A stretch of 64,000 nt of DNA, taken from positions 3,501,501 through 3,565,500 of the forward strand of contig NC_019684.1 in assembly GCF_000316645.1 (NCBI RefSeq), read 5' to 3'. The stretch comes from Nostoc sp. PCC 7524 (GTDB lineage: Bacteria; Cyanobacteriota; Cyanobacteriia; Cyanobacteriales; Nostocaceae). The translations under genes were made by a program, and so were the position numbers. The notes below the pieces were generated by a model, which searched no databases, was not told the DNA's origin, and worked only from the letters and a program-made list of their open reading frames with translations. This document shows positions 26,630-35,850 of the stretch, piece after piece. The first letter of the stretch is position 1. Each line of letters starts with the position of its first letter.

Positions 26630-26926
26630 ATGTCTCAACCTAGCCAGCTATCTAAAACCAATCAACTGAATGAATTGAGCGATTTGGAACTAGCTCAAGC
26701 CCTAATGGAAAGGCTGAGTATTTCGCCTAACGATTGGCATCGCCTCAAGTCTAACCGCAATTCTCGCGCTAGTGAACAAATAGCAGCCGCTATGGTATTT
26801 CTGCTCAAAAATCAACCCCAAGAAGCTCTTGCTAGACTAGAACAAGCTGTTGGTTGGTTAGATCGTTCTATTTCCGCCCCTCCCTGTCCGACTCATGGGC
26901 ATAAGGGAGTAGGGAGTGGGGAGTAG
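26630..26926 (+). CDS. Conserved small cyanobacterial protein, C-terminus altered by repeats
   Basis: 98 residues. The conserved-looking part (about 10-85) is helical: NELSDLELAQALMERLSIS, DWHRLKSNRNSRASEQIAAA and LLKNQPQEALARLEQAVGWL. It resembles a short protein I recall from many cyanobacteria without assigned function. The last ~10 residues (GHKGVGSGE) are encoded by the start of a G-rich repeat tract (26898-26960), so the original stop was probably displaced. It is divergent from the coiled-coil/asnS pair, with a 51-base gap holding both promoters. Confidence 0.7.
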   Translation: MSQPSQLSKTNQLNELSDLELAQALMERLSISPNDWHRLKSNRNSRASEQIAAAMVFLLKNQPQEALARLEQAVGWLDRSISAPPCPTHGHKGVGSGE

Positions 26927-26990
26927 GGGAGATGAGGGGGATGAGGGGGATGAGGAGCAGAGGAGCAGGGGATCTGAAGAGAGTTATTAT

Positions 26991-27024
26991 TCCTAGTACC
27001 CAGTCCCCAGTCCCCAGTCCCCAA
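26991..27024. repeat. CAGTCCC heptamer repeats
   Basis: TCCTAGTACC followed by three CAGTCCC units. Together with the G-rich tract at 26898-26970 it fills the gap between two convergent genes. A plus-strand frame through this DNA (26932-27210) is spurious and antisense to the ATPase gene. Confidence 0.8.
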
Positions 27025-27025
27025 C

Positions 27026-27475
27026 TTACCGCCTCAAAAATAGACGGGGGCGGTTTTCCATTTGCTTACAAAGTCTTAATTCTGTGCCTTTGCGATTCCA
27101 CTCTACTTGATCAAAAATTTGGTGAAGAAGACACATCCCTCTACCGTTTTCTGATTCATCGGGTGGTAAATAATCTGTGGGATCTTCATCCCCACCAGCT
27201 ACGGGATTGAAGCCTTCACCTTGGTCTGATATCACCCACCAATACTGATTATCTATTAGGGAAAACCGGACTACAACTTTTTTGCTAGGGTCAAGATTAT
27301 TGCCATGTTTAGCTGCATTAACTAAGGCTTCTTGAAGCCCTAGCCGCAGTTCTGCTTGTAATTTTGCTGGAATTTCTGCCAGCAGTAAATCTAAAATCGG
27401 ACAGAGATAAAGCGTTGAGGCGAAACTAATAGTGCCCCAATAACGTCCAACTGGACGGAGGGAAATGGTAATCAC
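27026..27475 (-). CDS. Anti-sigma-factor-type serine kinase/ATPase (RsbW-like)
   Basis: 149 residues, a single HATPase_c fold of the GHKL type. The N box is EALVNAAKHGN, the G1 box DQGEGF and the G2 box ENGRGMCLL. RsbW/SpoIIAB-type proteins bind sigma factors or anti-anti-sigma proteins and phosphorylate the latter on serine. No STAS partner or sigma factor gene is adjacent, so the target is unknown. The catalytic motifs are all present. It is stand-alone, with convergent repeat DNA downstream. Confidence 0.85.
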   Translation of the reverse strand: MITISLRPVGRYWGTISFASTLYLCPILDLLLAEIPAKLQAELRLGLQEALVNAAKHGNNLDPSKKVVVRFSLIDNQYWWVISDQGEGFNPVAGGDEDPTDYLPPDESENGRGMCLLHQIFDQVEWNRKGTELRLCKQMENRPRLFLRR

Positions 27476-27884
27476 GAGAGAAACCCCATAGCTTTCAGTT
27501 AGCTAGACATCAGTTTGCTTTCACTGGCACCCTGATAAATGTTGAGGTGGTCATGCTGCCTTCAAACTTGCGTCTTGATTACTAAATATTGAAAATGCTG
27601 GGGAGCATTGACTCTATTTATGATGCTTGATTGCTGATACATAAAACGGCTTTGAGAAATTATGCTAGTACAGTTAGCAGATTGAAAATTATATAAATTA
27701 CAAGAGTTTTTAGATTCTCTTTACATTGCCGAATTGTACTTTAAACAATCTTATTCATTTGTTGTTAGAGCCTATGCAACTTGAGTTTTTTAACAAAATC
27801 ATTGCTACTTTTATGTTAATTCGATTCTAGCATTTTTACTATGCAATAGACTACAAATTTGAAATTTGAGTTTTTGATAAAGGA
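27476..27884. other. Intergenic; no gene seen
   Basis: AT-rich DNA between the RsbW-like gene start and the rlmD stop. No open frame, repeat or clear stem-loop stands out. It must contain the promoter of the RsbW-like gene and the 3' end of rlmD. Confidence 0.6.
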
Positions 27885-29267
27885 CTAAGTATCCTTGTCC
27901 AACTGTGATAGCACAAGAAAGGCAGCAGTTTCCACATGAGATGTTTGGGGAAAAAAATCAGCAGGTTGAATGCGTTGGATTGTATACAAACCATCTAGAC
28001 AAAGTAATTTTAGGTCACGGGCGAGAGTCGCTACTTTACAGCTGACGTAAACGATGCGTGGCGGTTTCGATAATAATAAAGATTCGATGACAGTGCGATC
28101 GCATCCCTTACGTGGTGGGTCAAGTAGTAACACATCTGGTAGTATTCCCATTTTTGGCAGCAAATCTTCAACAGCCCCTACTTGAAATTGCACATTCTTT
28201 ATTTTATTTTGTTGAGCATTGAAAATTGCTTGCTGGATAGCTTCTGGCTGCAATTCTAATCCTATAGCTTGGTGTACCTGTTGAGCTAGGGGCAAGGTTA
28301 AAGTACCAATGCCACAATAGGCATCAACTAAAGTCTCATGACCTTGCAAATTCAGTTCTGATTGAATTACCTGTAATAGTGCTTCGGCTGTTTCCGTGAA
28401 AACTTGGAAAAATGTATCGGGACGCACTTGAAATTCCAACCCAGCAAAAATTTCTCGCAGATAAGGAACTCCTGCAATACATCGGGTTTCTCTGCCAAAA
28501 ATCGCATTTGTGCGCTCAGGATTGCGATTTAAGGACACTCCCACTAACTGAGGATAACGCTGTAGCCAGACTTCGGCTTGTTGCTCAATTCCCAGTAAAT
28601 GCCAATCCTTAACTACCAAAGTTAATAAAACTTCACCTGTCCGCCGTCCAATGCGTAAACCTAGATGGCGGATTTGTCCTTGATGGCGCGTTTCATCGTA
28701 AATAGTCCAGCCTTGTTGTTGAATATCTTGCTTAATTTCCGCCAGGAAAGGATTTAAGCGGGGATCTTGGACTGGACACTGATTTAAGTTAACTAATTGG
28801 TGACTACCTTTTTGGTAGTAGCCAGCTTGTACTTGACCTGTAGTAGAAACATCCAAAGGATAAGTAACTTTGTTACGATAGCCCAAAGGAGAAGCCGCCA
28901 CTAATACGGGATCTACTGATGGTGTAGTAAAACCACCGATTCTTTGTAAAGCTTGGATAACTTGATGACGCTTGGCTGTGAGTTGATATTCATAATCAAT
29001 ATGCTGCCACTGACAACCGCCACACTTATCAGCCACAATGCAGCTAGGGCGGATGCGCTGCGGAGATGGTTGCAGCAGGTGTTTAAGCTGACCATGACCG
29101 TATTTAGGCTTAACGTGTACTAAACGCACTTGAGCGCGATCGCCTGGGACAGTATCAGGGACAAACACCACGCGATCGTCAAAACGTCCCACCCCATCAC
29201 CGGTATCACTCAAGTCTGTAATCGTAATTTCAATTAATGCACCCTGATGCCAAATAGATTTAGTCAT
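27885..29267 (-). CDS. rlmD: 23S rRNA (uracil-C5)-methyltransferase, RlmD/RumA family
   Basis: 460 residues. N-terminal TRAM domain (about 5-60, TDTGDGVGRF). The [4Fe-4S] cysteines are C-x5-C-x2-C in CIVADKCGGCQW plus the later NQCPVQ. The methyltransferase core has DAYCGIGTLTLPLA, LLLDPPRKGCD and the catalytic cysteine in YVSCKVATLARDL. The family methylates uracil C5 in 23S rRNA (U1939 in E. coli) with S-adenosylmethionine. Some members modify other uridines, so the exact site is uncertain. Confidence 0.92.
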   Translation of the reverse strand: MTKSIWHQGALIEITITDLSDTGDGVGRFDDRVVFVPDTVPGDRAQVRLVHVKPKYGHGQLKHLLQPSPQRIRPSCIVADKCGGCQWQHIDYEYQLTAKRHQVIQALQRIGGFTTPSVDPVLVAASPLGYRNKVTYPLDVSTTGQVQAGYYQKGSHQLVNLNQCPVQDPRLNPFLAEIKQDIQQQGWTIYDETRHQGQIRHLGLRIGRRTGEVLLTLVVKDWHLLGIEQQAEVWLQRYPQLVGVSLNRNPERTNAIFGRETRCIAGVPYLREIFAGLEFQVRPDTFFQVFTETAEALLQVIQSELNLQGHETLVDAYCGIGTLTLPLAQQVHQAIGLELQPEAIQQAIFNAQQNKIKNVQFQVGAVEDLLPKMGILPDVLLLDPPRKGCDRTVIESLLLSKPPRIVYVSCKVATLARDLKLLCLDGLYTIQRIQPADFFPQTSHVETAAFLVLSQLDKDT

Positions 29268-29445
29268 TAGTCAATAGTCATTAGTCAATAGTCAATGGGC
29301 ATGGGGCATTGGATTTTTCCCTTGCTTCCCCAACTTCCTCTGCTTCCCCTGCTCCCCCTGCTCCATTGTCTCCCCAATCTCCCTTCACTTGTGTACCTCA
29401 GACTCGTTAAACTAACAAATAATATTTCGCGTGATTTAAATAATC

Positions 29446-29931
29446 ATGACTGTAATTAGCCAAGTTATTCTCCAAGCCGACGACGAACTGCGTTATCCCA
29501 GCAGTGGCGAACTTAAGAGCATCAGAGAGTTTTTGCAAACTGGTCTCCAAAGAACACGGATTGCTGGTACTTTAGCAGAAAACGAAAAGAAGATTGTTCA
29601 GGAAGCCACCAAACAACTGTGGCAGAAGCGTCCTGATTTTATCGCACCTGGTGGCAACGCTTACGGTGAAAAACAGCGTGCGTTGTGTATTCGTGACTTT
29701 GGCTGGTACTTACGCCTAATTACCTATGGCGTACTAGCTGGAGACATAGAACCAATTGAAAAAATTGGCATCATTGGTGTACGAGAAATGTACAATTCCC
29801 TTGGCGTTCCCGTACCAGGAATGGTAGAAGCTATCAATGCTCTGAAAAAAGCTTCTCTTGACTTACTCAGTGCAGAAGATGCAGCAGAGGCAGCACCTTA
29901 CTTTGATTACATCATCCAAGCGATGTCCTAG
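29446..29931 (+). CDS. apcD: Allophycocyanin alpha-B subunit ApcD
   Basis: 161 residues, phycobilisome-core alpha-type subunit. [33 protein letters not shown] and the chromophore cysteine in [14 protein letters not shown] (about residue 81) match ApcD rather than ApcA. ApcD binds one phycocyanobilin and acts as a terminal emitter passing energy to chlorophyll, mainly photosystem I. The gene is solitary, as is usual, and not with apcAB. Its leader contains STRR repeats (29270-29380) further upstream. Confidence 0.95.
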   Translation: MTVISQVILQADDELRYPSSGELKSIREFLQTGLQRTRIAGTLAENEKKIVQEATKQLWQKRPDFIAPGGNAYGEKQRALCIRDFGWYLRLITYGVLAGDIEPIEKIGIIGVREMYNSLGVPVPGMVEAINALKKASLDLLSAEDAAEAAPYFDYIIQAMS

Positions 29932-30100
29932 TACAAAGTATTGACCAGTTCAAAGGATACTTTTGGTTTCCTCATTGAGTGTTAAGCATTAACCTCAAAA
30001 ATCCATAAGATTCTCATTTGATCATAACCTCCCCACATTTGGTAGTGGCTCTGGCAAGCTCTCCGTCAAGTTACCACCCAGTTGTGGGGAAATTTTATTT

Positions 30101-30128
30101 AGGCAATAGGCAATAGGCAATAGGCAAT
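30101..30128. repeat. AGGCAAT heptamer repeats
   Basis: Four perfect AGGCAAT units, followed by C-rich STRR-like DNA (30138-30185). The 29932-30477 gap between apcD and the lipoprotein gene contains these repeats, a short stem-loop and no convincing gene. Confidence 0.85.
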
Positions 30129-30192
30129 AGGAATTAGTTTTTCTCCCCTGCTCCCCTGCCCCCCTGCTTCCCACCCAATCCCCAAACAAAAA

Positions 30193-30221
30193 GCCGACAA
30201 CCTTTTTTACGGAATGTCGGC
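30193..30221. terminator. Stem-loop GCCGACA/TGTCGGC
   Basis: Seven-bp exact inverted repeat with a 15-base loop that itself has a T6 run. Located ~260 bases after apcD, so it may be a transcription end or merely a repeat remnant. Confidence 0.35.
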
Positions 30222-30477
30222 AGTTAGTGTGTTCCCTATTAATGACTCGGCTAGAGTTCAGTAATACGTAAATATTCTCTATTTCCTGATACAAGGGAAA
30301 CGATCTTAATCATTGAACTCTGTGATTGTTATCACTTGTTTTTTATGATCAAACTGCATTTAGGTGAAAAATTTATTCCTACAGGGAGACGACACACATA
30401 ATGGGACGAAAAAATGTTACTTAAACTACAAAAGTAACTTAATTTTAAGTATTACTACATCTGAGGAAATTCAGAAT

Positions 30478-31128
30478 ATGCACTATGTTTATCTTCTAGC
30501 TGGGTCAGTTCTTCTGGGAACGTTGTTTGGTTGTACTGTGCCACAACAGGATCAAGTGGTTCAAAGCGACGGTGTTACAGTTACGTCTAATGCTCCCCAA
30601 ACCAGTTATAACTCGAAATCTCCTAGACCGGCCACAAAAACTGCCACAATTACTATCGAAGGAGAAAAAACTCCCATAACCCTAAAACTGTATGAAGAAC
30701 AGAACGAATTATTTATTACTTACTTTCCTAGTGAAGAGTTTGTAGCCGAAAGTGTTAGTTCTGGAGAAGGAACGGCAGTGAAATTTATTACCAATTTTGA
30801 CGGTAATAAAGATGAGAATGCTTATATTAGTATCTTCTTTCCGAACAACGTCAACACTATCAAACAGCTAGAAAGCTTTGTGAATGGTCAATCTGGCCTC
30901 CTTGCAGCTAATAAATGGCAAGTGATCAACAGGACTCAAAATGTCTCTTATGCTTGGGCAAAAGAAAAGATTGATTTTCGTCAAGGACCAGAGATTATCG
31001 GGACTTTGTATCTTGGTGAACAAAACGGCAAAGTATTCTATGTGATTATCCATTATCCAGCAGAGTACGGTGATGGAATAACACCAAGAGCCGATTTGAT
31101 TTTACAGAATCTACAGGTTGGAGGCTGA
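30478..31128 (+). CDS. Putative lipoprotein of unknown function
   Basis: 216 residues from ATG 30478, chosen because GAGG lies ten bases upstream and because the signal sequence begins here; an open extension to 30364 is not protein-like. The signal peptide MHYVYLLAGSVLLGTLFGC ends in a lipobox (LFGC), so the protein is probably lipid-anchored. A Ser/Thr linker precedes a beta-rich domain (ATITIEGEKTPITLKLY, GTLYLGEQNGKVFYVIIHYP). I recognise no named family. It is followed by a HIP1-based hairpin. Confidence 0.72.
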   Translation: MHYVYLLAGSVLLGTLFGCTVPQQDQVVQSDGVTVTSNAPQTSYNSKSPRPATKTATITIEGEKTPITLKLYEEQNELFITYFPSEEFVAESVSSGEGTAVKFITNFDGNKDENAYISIFFPNNVNTIKQLESFVNGQSGLLAANKWQVINRTQNVSYAWAKEKIDFRQGPEIIGTLYLGEQNGKVFYVIIHYPAEYGDGITPRADLILQNLQVGG

Positions 31129-31137
31129 TTGATTTGG

Positions 31138-31181
31138 ATGCGATCGCTAGTTAGTGATATGTGGCAACTGAGCGATCGCAT
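31138..31181 (+). terminator. Hairpin formed by two inverted HIP1 sites
   Basis: ATGCGATCGCT (31138-31148) and AGCGATCGCAT (31171-31181) are perfect 11-bp inverted repeats around a 22-base loop, starting nine bases after the lipoprotein stop. Each arm holds a GCGATCGC octamer. Terminator or transcript-end role is inferred from position; no T-run follows. Confidence 0.5.
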
Positions 31182-31264
31182 TTGAATAGAGATATCCGAG
31201 AACTGCACATACAACGCAAGTAACTCGATACAATAATGCTCTGTACTCTTGGTGCATTATTTCC

Positions 31265-33610
31265 ATGACTGCCACATCTCCTGCTCCCTTTTCTCCCCAA
31301 GAAATCGCTGCTGAAGGTATTAAACCAGAAGAATATACAGAAATTGTCCGCCGCTTAGGTCGTCATCCCAACAAAGCTGAATTGGGAATGTTTGGGGTGA
31401 TGTGGTCTGAGCATTGCTGCTATAAAAATTCCCGTCCTTTACTCAAACAGTTTCCCACCACTGGCCCCCGCATCCTGGTAGGACCAGGAGAAAATGCTGG
31501 GGTTGTAGATTTGGGGGAAGGACTGCAACTAGCATTTAAGATTGAGTCTCATAATCACCCCTCAGCTGTTGAACCCTTTCAGGGTGCAGCCACCGGAGTT
31601 GGTGGTATTCTTAGAGATATCTTTACAATGGGTGCGCGTCCCATTGCGTTGTTAAACTCACTTCGTTTTGGTTCTCTAGAAGACCCCAAAACCCAAAGGC
31701 TTTTCTCTGGGGTAGTTGCAGGCATTTCCCATTATGGTAATTGCGTCGGCGTTCCCACTGTCGGTGGTGAGGTGTACTTTGACCCTGCTTACTCTGGTAA
31801 TCCCCTAGTGAATGTCATGGCGTTAGGGTTGATGGAAACGCCAGAAATTGTCAAATCTGGAGCATCTGGTCTAGGGAATCCTGTATTGTATGTAGGTTCC
31901 ACCACCGGACGCGATGGTATGGGAGGAGCTAGTTTTGCCAGTGCGGAATTAAGTGATGAATCTATAGATGACCGTCCGGCTGTGCAAGTAGGCGACCCCT
32001 TTTTAGAAAAGTCACTAATTGAAGCTTGTCTGGAAGCATTTAAAACAGGCGCAGTAGTAGCCGCCCAAGATATGGGTGCTGCGGGTATTACCTGTTCAAC
32101 TTCCGAGATGGCAGCGAAGGGCGGCGTGGGTATTGAACTAGATTTAGATAAAATTCCAGTGCGGGAATTAGGAATGGTTCCCTATGAATATCTGCTGTCT
32201 GAGTCCCAAGAACGGATGTTATTTGTTGCCCATAAAGGACGAGAACAAGAATTAATTGATATTTTCCACCGTTGGGGATTACAGGCAGTAGTTGCGGGTA
32301 GAGTCATTGCCGAACCCATTGTCAGGATTCTTTTCCAAGGTGGAGTCGCCGCCGAAATTCCGGCGGATGCTTTGGCAGAAAATACTCCACTTTATGAGCG
32401 TGAATTATTGGCAGAACCACCAGAGTATGCCCGTAAAGCTTGGGAATGGTCGCCTGAGACTTTGCCTGCTTGCACCACTGCTGGGGTTGAAATTCAAGGT
32501 AATCTGCAAAGTTGGCAGGAAATTTTCTTAACTTTGCTCAATACGCCTACGATCGCCTCCAAAAATTGGGTGTATCGTCAATATGACCATCAAGTCCAAA
32601 ATAACACCGTCGTTCTCCCAGGTGGTGCAGATGCGGCGATCGTCAGGTTAAGACCATTAGAAAACCAGGGGAAAATTGCCAATGCCCAAAGTGGTGTAGC
32701 GGCTACGGTAGACTGTAATTCTCGTTATGTTTACCTTGATCCCTACGAGGGAGCTAAGGCAGTAGTCGCCGAAGCAGCCCGGAATCTTAGCTGTGTGGGT
32801 GCAGAACCTTTGGCGGTGACAGATAACCTCAATTTTGGCAGTCCTGAAAAACCCATTGGTTACTGGCAATTAGCAGAAGCTTGTCGAGGTTTGGCGGAAG
32901 GTTGTCGAGAATTGGCAACTCCGGTAACTGGGGGTAATGTGTCTCTATACAATGAAACTCTAGATTCTCAAGGCAATCCCCAACCAATTTACCCAACCCC
33001 AGTAGTGGGGATGGTAGGGTTAATTCCTGATTTAAACAAAATTTGCGGTCAAGGTTGGCAAACCCCAGGCGATATTATTTATCTGCTTGGCTCATCTCCC
33101 AGGAGTTTAGGCGCATCTGAATATTTAGCTACCATTCACAGCATTGTCGCAGGTAGACCAACCAAGGTAGATTTTGACTTGGAACGGCGTGTCCAAAAAG
33201 TTTGCCGCGAAGGGATTCGTGCAGGTTGGATACATTCAGCCCATGATTGTGCTGAGGGTGGTTTAGCTATTGCTGTAGCAGAATGTTGTCTGGCTGCTAA
33301 ATTGGGAGCAGAAATTTACCTAGAAGTCACTCAGTCAAAACGCCTTGATGAAATGCTATTCGGTGAAGGTGGCACAAGAATTATTGTGTCCATAGCCCCA
33401 TCCCAGCAAGAGATTTGGGAATCCTATTTACAGGAGCATTTGGGTCAAGAATGGCAAAAATTGGGAACTGTGGGTAATACCGATACAGAATTGGGGGTTT
33501 TAACCACTGATAACCAAAGCTTAATCCAAGTTAGTATCGAAGAGATGAATGATCGCTATCAAAATGCGATCGCTAGACGTTTAGCCATCTATACCACTAC
33601 CTCTAGTTGA
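31265..33610 (+). CDS. purL: Phosphoribosylformylglycinamidine synthase subunit PurL
   Basis: 781 residues, the small bacterial PurL type, with the AIRS-like duplicated fold. Recognised by [60 protein letters not shown] and [14 protein letters not shown]. It performs the ATP-dependent fourth step of purine synthesis (FGAR to FGAM) with PurQ and PurS, which are not in this window. purF follows 254 bases downstream on the same strand, a pairing common in cyanobacteria. Confidence 0.97.
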   Translation: MTATSPAPFSPQEIAAEGIKPEEYTEIVRRLGRHPNKAELGMFGVMWSEHCCYKNSRPLLKQFPTTGPRILVGPGENAGVVDLGEGLQLAFKIESHNHPSAVEPFQGAATGVGGILRDIFTMGARPIALLNSLRFGSLEDPKTQRLFSGVVAGISHYGNCVGVPTVGGEVYFDPAYSGNPLVNVMALGLMETPEIVKSGASGLGNPVLYVGSTTGRDGMGGASFASAELSDESIDDRPAVQVGDPFLEKSLIEACLEAFKTGAVVAAQDMGAAGITCSTSEMAAKGGVGIELDLDKIPVRELGMVPYEYLLSESQERMLFVAHKGREQELIDIFHRWGLQAVVAGRVIAEPIVRILFQGGVAAEIPADALAENTPLYERELLAEPPEYARKAWEWSPETLPACTTAGVEIQGNLQSWQEIFLTLLNTPTIASKNWVYRQYDHQVQNNTVVLPGGADAAIVRLRPLENQGKIANAQSGVAATVDCNSRYVYLDPYEGAKAVVAEAARNLSCVGAEPLAVTDNLNFGSPEKPIGYWQLAEACRGLAEGCRELATPVTGGNVSLYNETLDSQGNPQPIYPTPVVGMVGLIPDLNKICGQGWQTPGDIIYLLGSSPRSLGASEYLATIHSIVAGRPTKVDFDLERRVQKVCREGIRAGWIHSAHDCAEGGLAIAVAECCLAAKLGAEIYLEVTQSKRLDEMLFGEGGTRIIVSIAPSQQEIWESYLQEHLGQEWQKLGTVGNTDTELGVLTTDNQSLIQVSIEEMNDRYQNAIARRLAIYTTTSS

Positions 33611-33864
33611 AATTCACTACTGAGTTCCGGGTGCTGTATTTTCGGTTCAGTCTGGAGAAAAACATCTCCATGATTGACCGAATAATTTCTATTCCAATTT
33701 CTGGAATGTCATTTAGCACCAATTTGTCGAAAGCGATAGCATCTTTGGACACATTTAGGGTACTGTTTTAATGGATGGTTAAAGATTTATTAAGATTAAC
33801 ACCACTATCCGGTTCATAGAAATAATCCCAGTGACTTGACACCCCAACCAGGAGCAAAGCTAGC

Positions 33865-35364
33865 ATGATTCCCATTGATTCCGTCACTTTGGATGAGTAC
33901 CCCCAACATACCAACGACTCAATCAATAGTCTGGAAAATCGTCCTGACAAGCCAGAAGAAGCTTGCGGAGTTTTCGGCATCTACGCACCAGGAGAAAACG
34001 TTGCTAAACTGACCTACTTTGGATTGTATGCCCTGCAACATCGGGGTCAAGAATCTGCTGGCATTGCCACCTTCGAGGGTACACAAGTCCACCTACACAA
34101 GGACATGGGTTTGGTGTCTCAAGTCTTTAATGAGTCTATCTTAGAAGAGTTGCCAGGCAGTATAGGCGTTGGTCATACCCGTTATTCCACCACTGGCTCC
34201 AGTCGCAAAGTTAATGCCCAGCCTGCTGTACTAGAAACGCGCTTGGGTAAATTGGCATTAGCACATAACGGCAATTTAGTCAATACTGTGCAATTAAGAG
34301 AAGAGTTACTCAATAGCAACTGCAACCTAGTCACCACTACCGACTCAGAGATGATTGCCTTTGCGATCGCACAAGCAGTTAACGCAGGTGCAGATTGGTT
34401 AGAGGGTGCTATCAAAGCATTTCATCGCTGTCAAGGTGCGTTTAGTTTAGTAATCGGTACTCCTGTAGGTGTGATGGGAGTCCGTGATCCTAATGGCATT
34501 CGTCCCCTAGTAATTGGGACTGTGGCAGGAAATCCCGTCCGTTATGTTTTATCTTCCGAAACCTGCGGCTTAGATATTATTGGGGCTGAATACCTGCGCG
34601 ACGTAGAGCCAGGTGAAGTAGTTTGGATTACCGAAGAAGGTTTGGCTTCCTACCATTGGAGTGAAAAACCCCAGCCCAAATTGTGTATCTTCGAGATGAT
34701 TTACTTTGCCCGTCCTGATAGCCAAATGCACAACGAAAGTCTGTATAGCTATCGGATGCGCTTAGGAAGGCAACTAGCTAAAGAATCCTATGTAGATGCT
34801 GACATCGTTTTTGGTGTCCCTGATTCTGGTATACCTGCCGCCATTGGGTTTTCTCAAGCTTCTGGTGTCGCCTACGGTGAAGGACTGATTAAAAATCGCT
34901 ACGTTGGGCGTACCTTTATTCAGCCAACGCAAACCATGCGTGAGTCGGGGATTAAGATGAAACTCAACCCACTTAAAGATGTGCTAGCAGGTAAACGGGT
35001 AATTATTGTTGATGACTCCATTGTGCGGGGTACTACTAGCCGCAAACTGGTGAAAGCTTTGCGTGAAGCCGGTGCAGCAGAAGTACATATGCGGATTTCT
35101 TCGCCACCAGTTACTCATCCCTGCTTCTATGGTATTGATACTGATACCCAAGATCAGTTGATTGCGGCTACCAAATCTGTAGAAGAAATTGCCCAACAGC
35201 TAGAAGTAGACACCCTAGCATATCTCAGTTGGGAAGGAATGCTATTAGCAACAGGGGAAGATCCTAATAATTTCTGTTCTGCTTGCTTTACTGGAGATTA
35301 TCCTGTAGCCATTCCTGAGCAAGTGAAGCGTTCTAAATTGGTGCTGGAGAAGGTAGTAGTTTAG
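33865..35364 (+). CDS. purF: Amidophosphoribosyltransferase PurF
   Basis: 499 residues. A short N-terminal propeptide (about 30 residues) precedes the nucleophile cysteine in EEACGVFGIY, as in the self-processed PurF class. The glutaminase domain has HRGQESAGIA and GHTRYSTTG. The phosphoribosyltransferase domain has VIIVDDSIVRGTTS, the PRPP-binding loop. Four cysteines late in the chain (CGLD, CIFE, CFYG, CSACF) fit the Fe-S type. First committed step of purine synthesis. AGGAG lies upstream of the ATG. Confidence 0.97.
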   Translation: MIPIDSVTLDEYPQHTNDSINSLENRPDKPEEACGVFGIYAPGENVAKLTYFGLYALQHRGQESAGIATFEGTQVHLHKDMGLVSQVFNESILEELPGSIGVGHTRYSTTGSSRKVNAQPAVLETRLGKLALAHNGNLVNTVQLREELLNSNCNLVTTTDSEMIAFAIAQAVNAGADWLEGAIKAFHRCQGAFSLVIGTPVGVMGVRDPNGIRPLVIGTVAGNPVRYVLSSETCGLDIIGAEYLRDVEPGEVVWITEEGLASYHWSEKPQPKLCIFEMIYFARPDSQMHNESLYSYRMRLGRQLAKESYVDADIVFGVPDSGIPAAIGFSQASGVAYGEGLIKNRYVGRTFIQPTQTMRESGIKMKLNPLKDVLAGKRVIIVDDSIVRGTTSRKLVKALREAGAAEVHMRISSPPVTHPCFYGIDTDTQDQLIAATKSVEEIAQQLEVDTLAYLSWEGMLLATGEDPNNFCSACFTGDYPVAIPEQVKRSKLVLEKVVV

Positions 35365-35402
35365 AGGCTGAGGACTGGGGTAAAGTCAAAAAAATCCCAA
35401 AT

Positions 35403-35467
35403 GTAGGGTGCGTCAGTACCAGAAAACCTAACTACACCAGGAAATTATTCATACTGACGCACCCTAC
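35403..35467. repeat. Small inverted-repeat element (GTAGGGTGCGTCAGTA)
   Basis: Perfect 16-bp terminal inverted repeats (35403-35418 and 35452-35467) enclose 33 bases. It sits 38 bases after the purF stop, where it could also end transcription. GTAGGGTGCGTCAG-type repeats are widespread in cyanobacterial genomes, suggesting a non-autonomous MITE or REP-like unit. Confidence 0.8.
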
Positions 35468-35480
35468 TAACTACTGGGTA

Positions 35481-35762
35481 TCAACTGTGTTGTAAAAAAT
35501 CTACTTTAGGTAACAACGGATCAGTGACAACCCCCACACCAGTAAAACCCCAGCGTTGCAGTAAACTGCCTAACTGTGTACCAGGAATAGACTCTACAGC
35601 AAAACGGTTTGCTACTTCTGCGGCGTGTGTATTAAGATACGTTAAGGCATCAAAGTTTTCCCGAAATAGCAGCAAATAACCTGATGTGTCTTCATTGGGA
35701 CGAGCAGTCAGATAACGACCATCAGCTTTTGAGCGCACTATGTAATAGACTTCGGACAGCAT
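35481..35762 (-). CDS. Small conserved cyanobacterial protein of unknown function
   Basis: 93 residues, soluble. EVYYIVRSKADGRYLTARP at the N-terminus and RFAVESIPGTQLGSLLQRWG later give a plausible alpha/beta fold. The sequence looks protein-like throughout (balanced composition, hydrophobic periodicity) and I recall similar short cyanobacterial proteins without a name. It is convergent with purF, and its start is followed upstream by the AGGTGAC repeat, so its leader is repeat DNA. Confidence 0.65.
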   Translation of the reverse strand: MLSEVYYIVRSKADGRYLTARPNEDTSGYLLLFRENFDALTYLNTHAAEVANRFAVESIPGTQLGSLLQRWGFTGVGVVTDPLLPKVDFLQHS

Positions 35763-35768
35763 GAAGAT

Positions 35769-35848
35769 AGGTGACAGGTGACAGGTGACAGGTGACAGGT
35801 GACAGGTGAGAATAACTATTGCCTATTGCCCATTGCCTATTGCCTATT
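35769..35848. repeat. AGGTGAC array followed by ATTGCCT units
   Basis: Five perfect AGGTGAC units plus one variant (35769-35810), then ATTGCCT/ATTGCCC units (35818-35848). The first unit is the reverse complement of the 21495-21550 array. Confidence 0.92.
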
Positions 35849-35850
35849 AA

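Noticed and set aside
26932..27210. 92-codon plus frame
   Set aside because: It starts in purine-rich repeats and runs antisense into the RsbW-like gene.
30022..30294. 90-codon minus frame downstream of apcD
   Set aside because: Crosses AGGCAAT and C-rich repeats; composition is not protein-like.
33622..33690. Imperfect hairpin after purL (CGGTTCAGTCTGGAGA with a matching arm)
   Set aside because: Several mismatches and no T-run; not called as a terminator.
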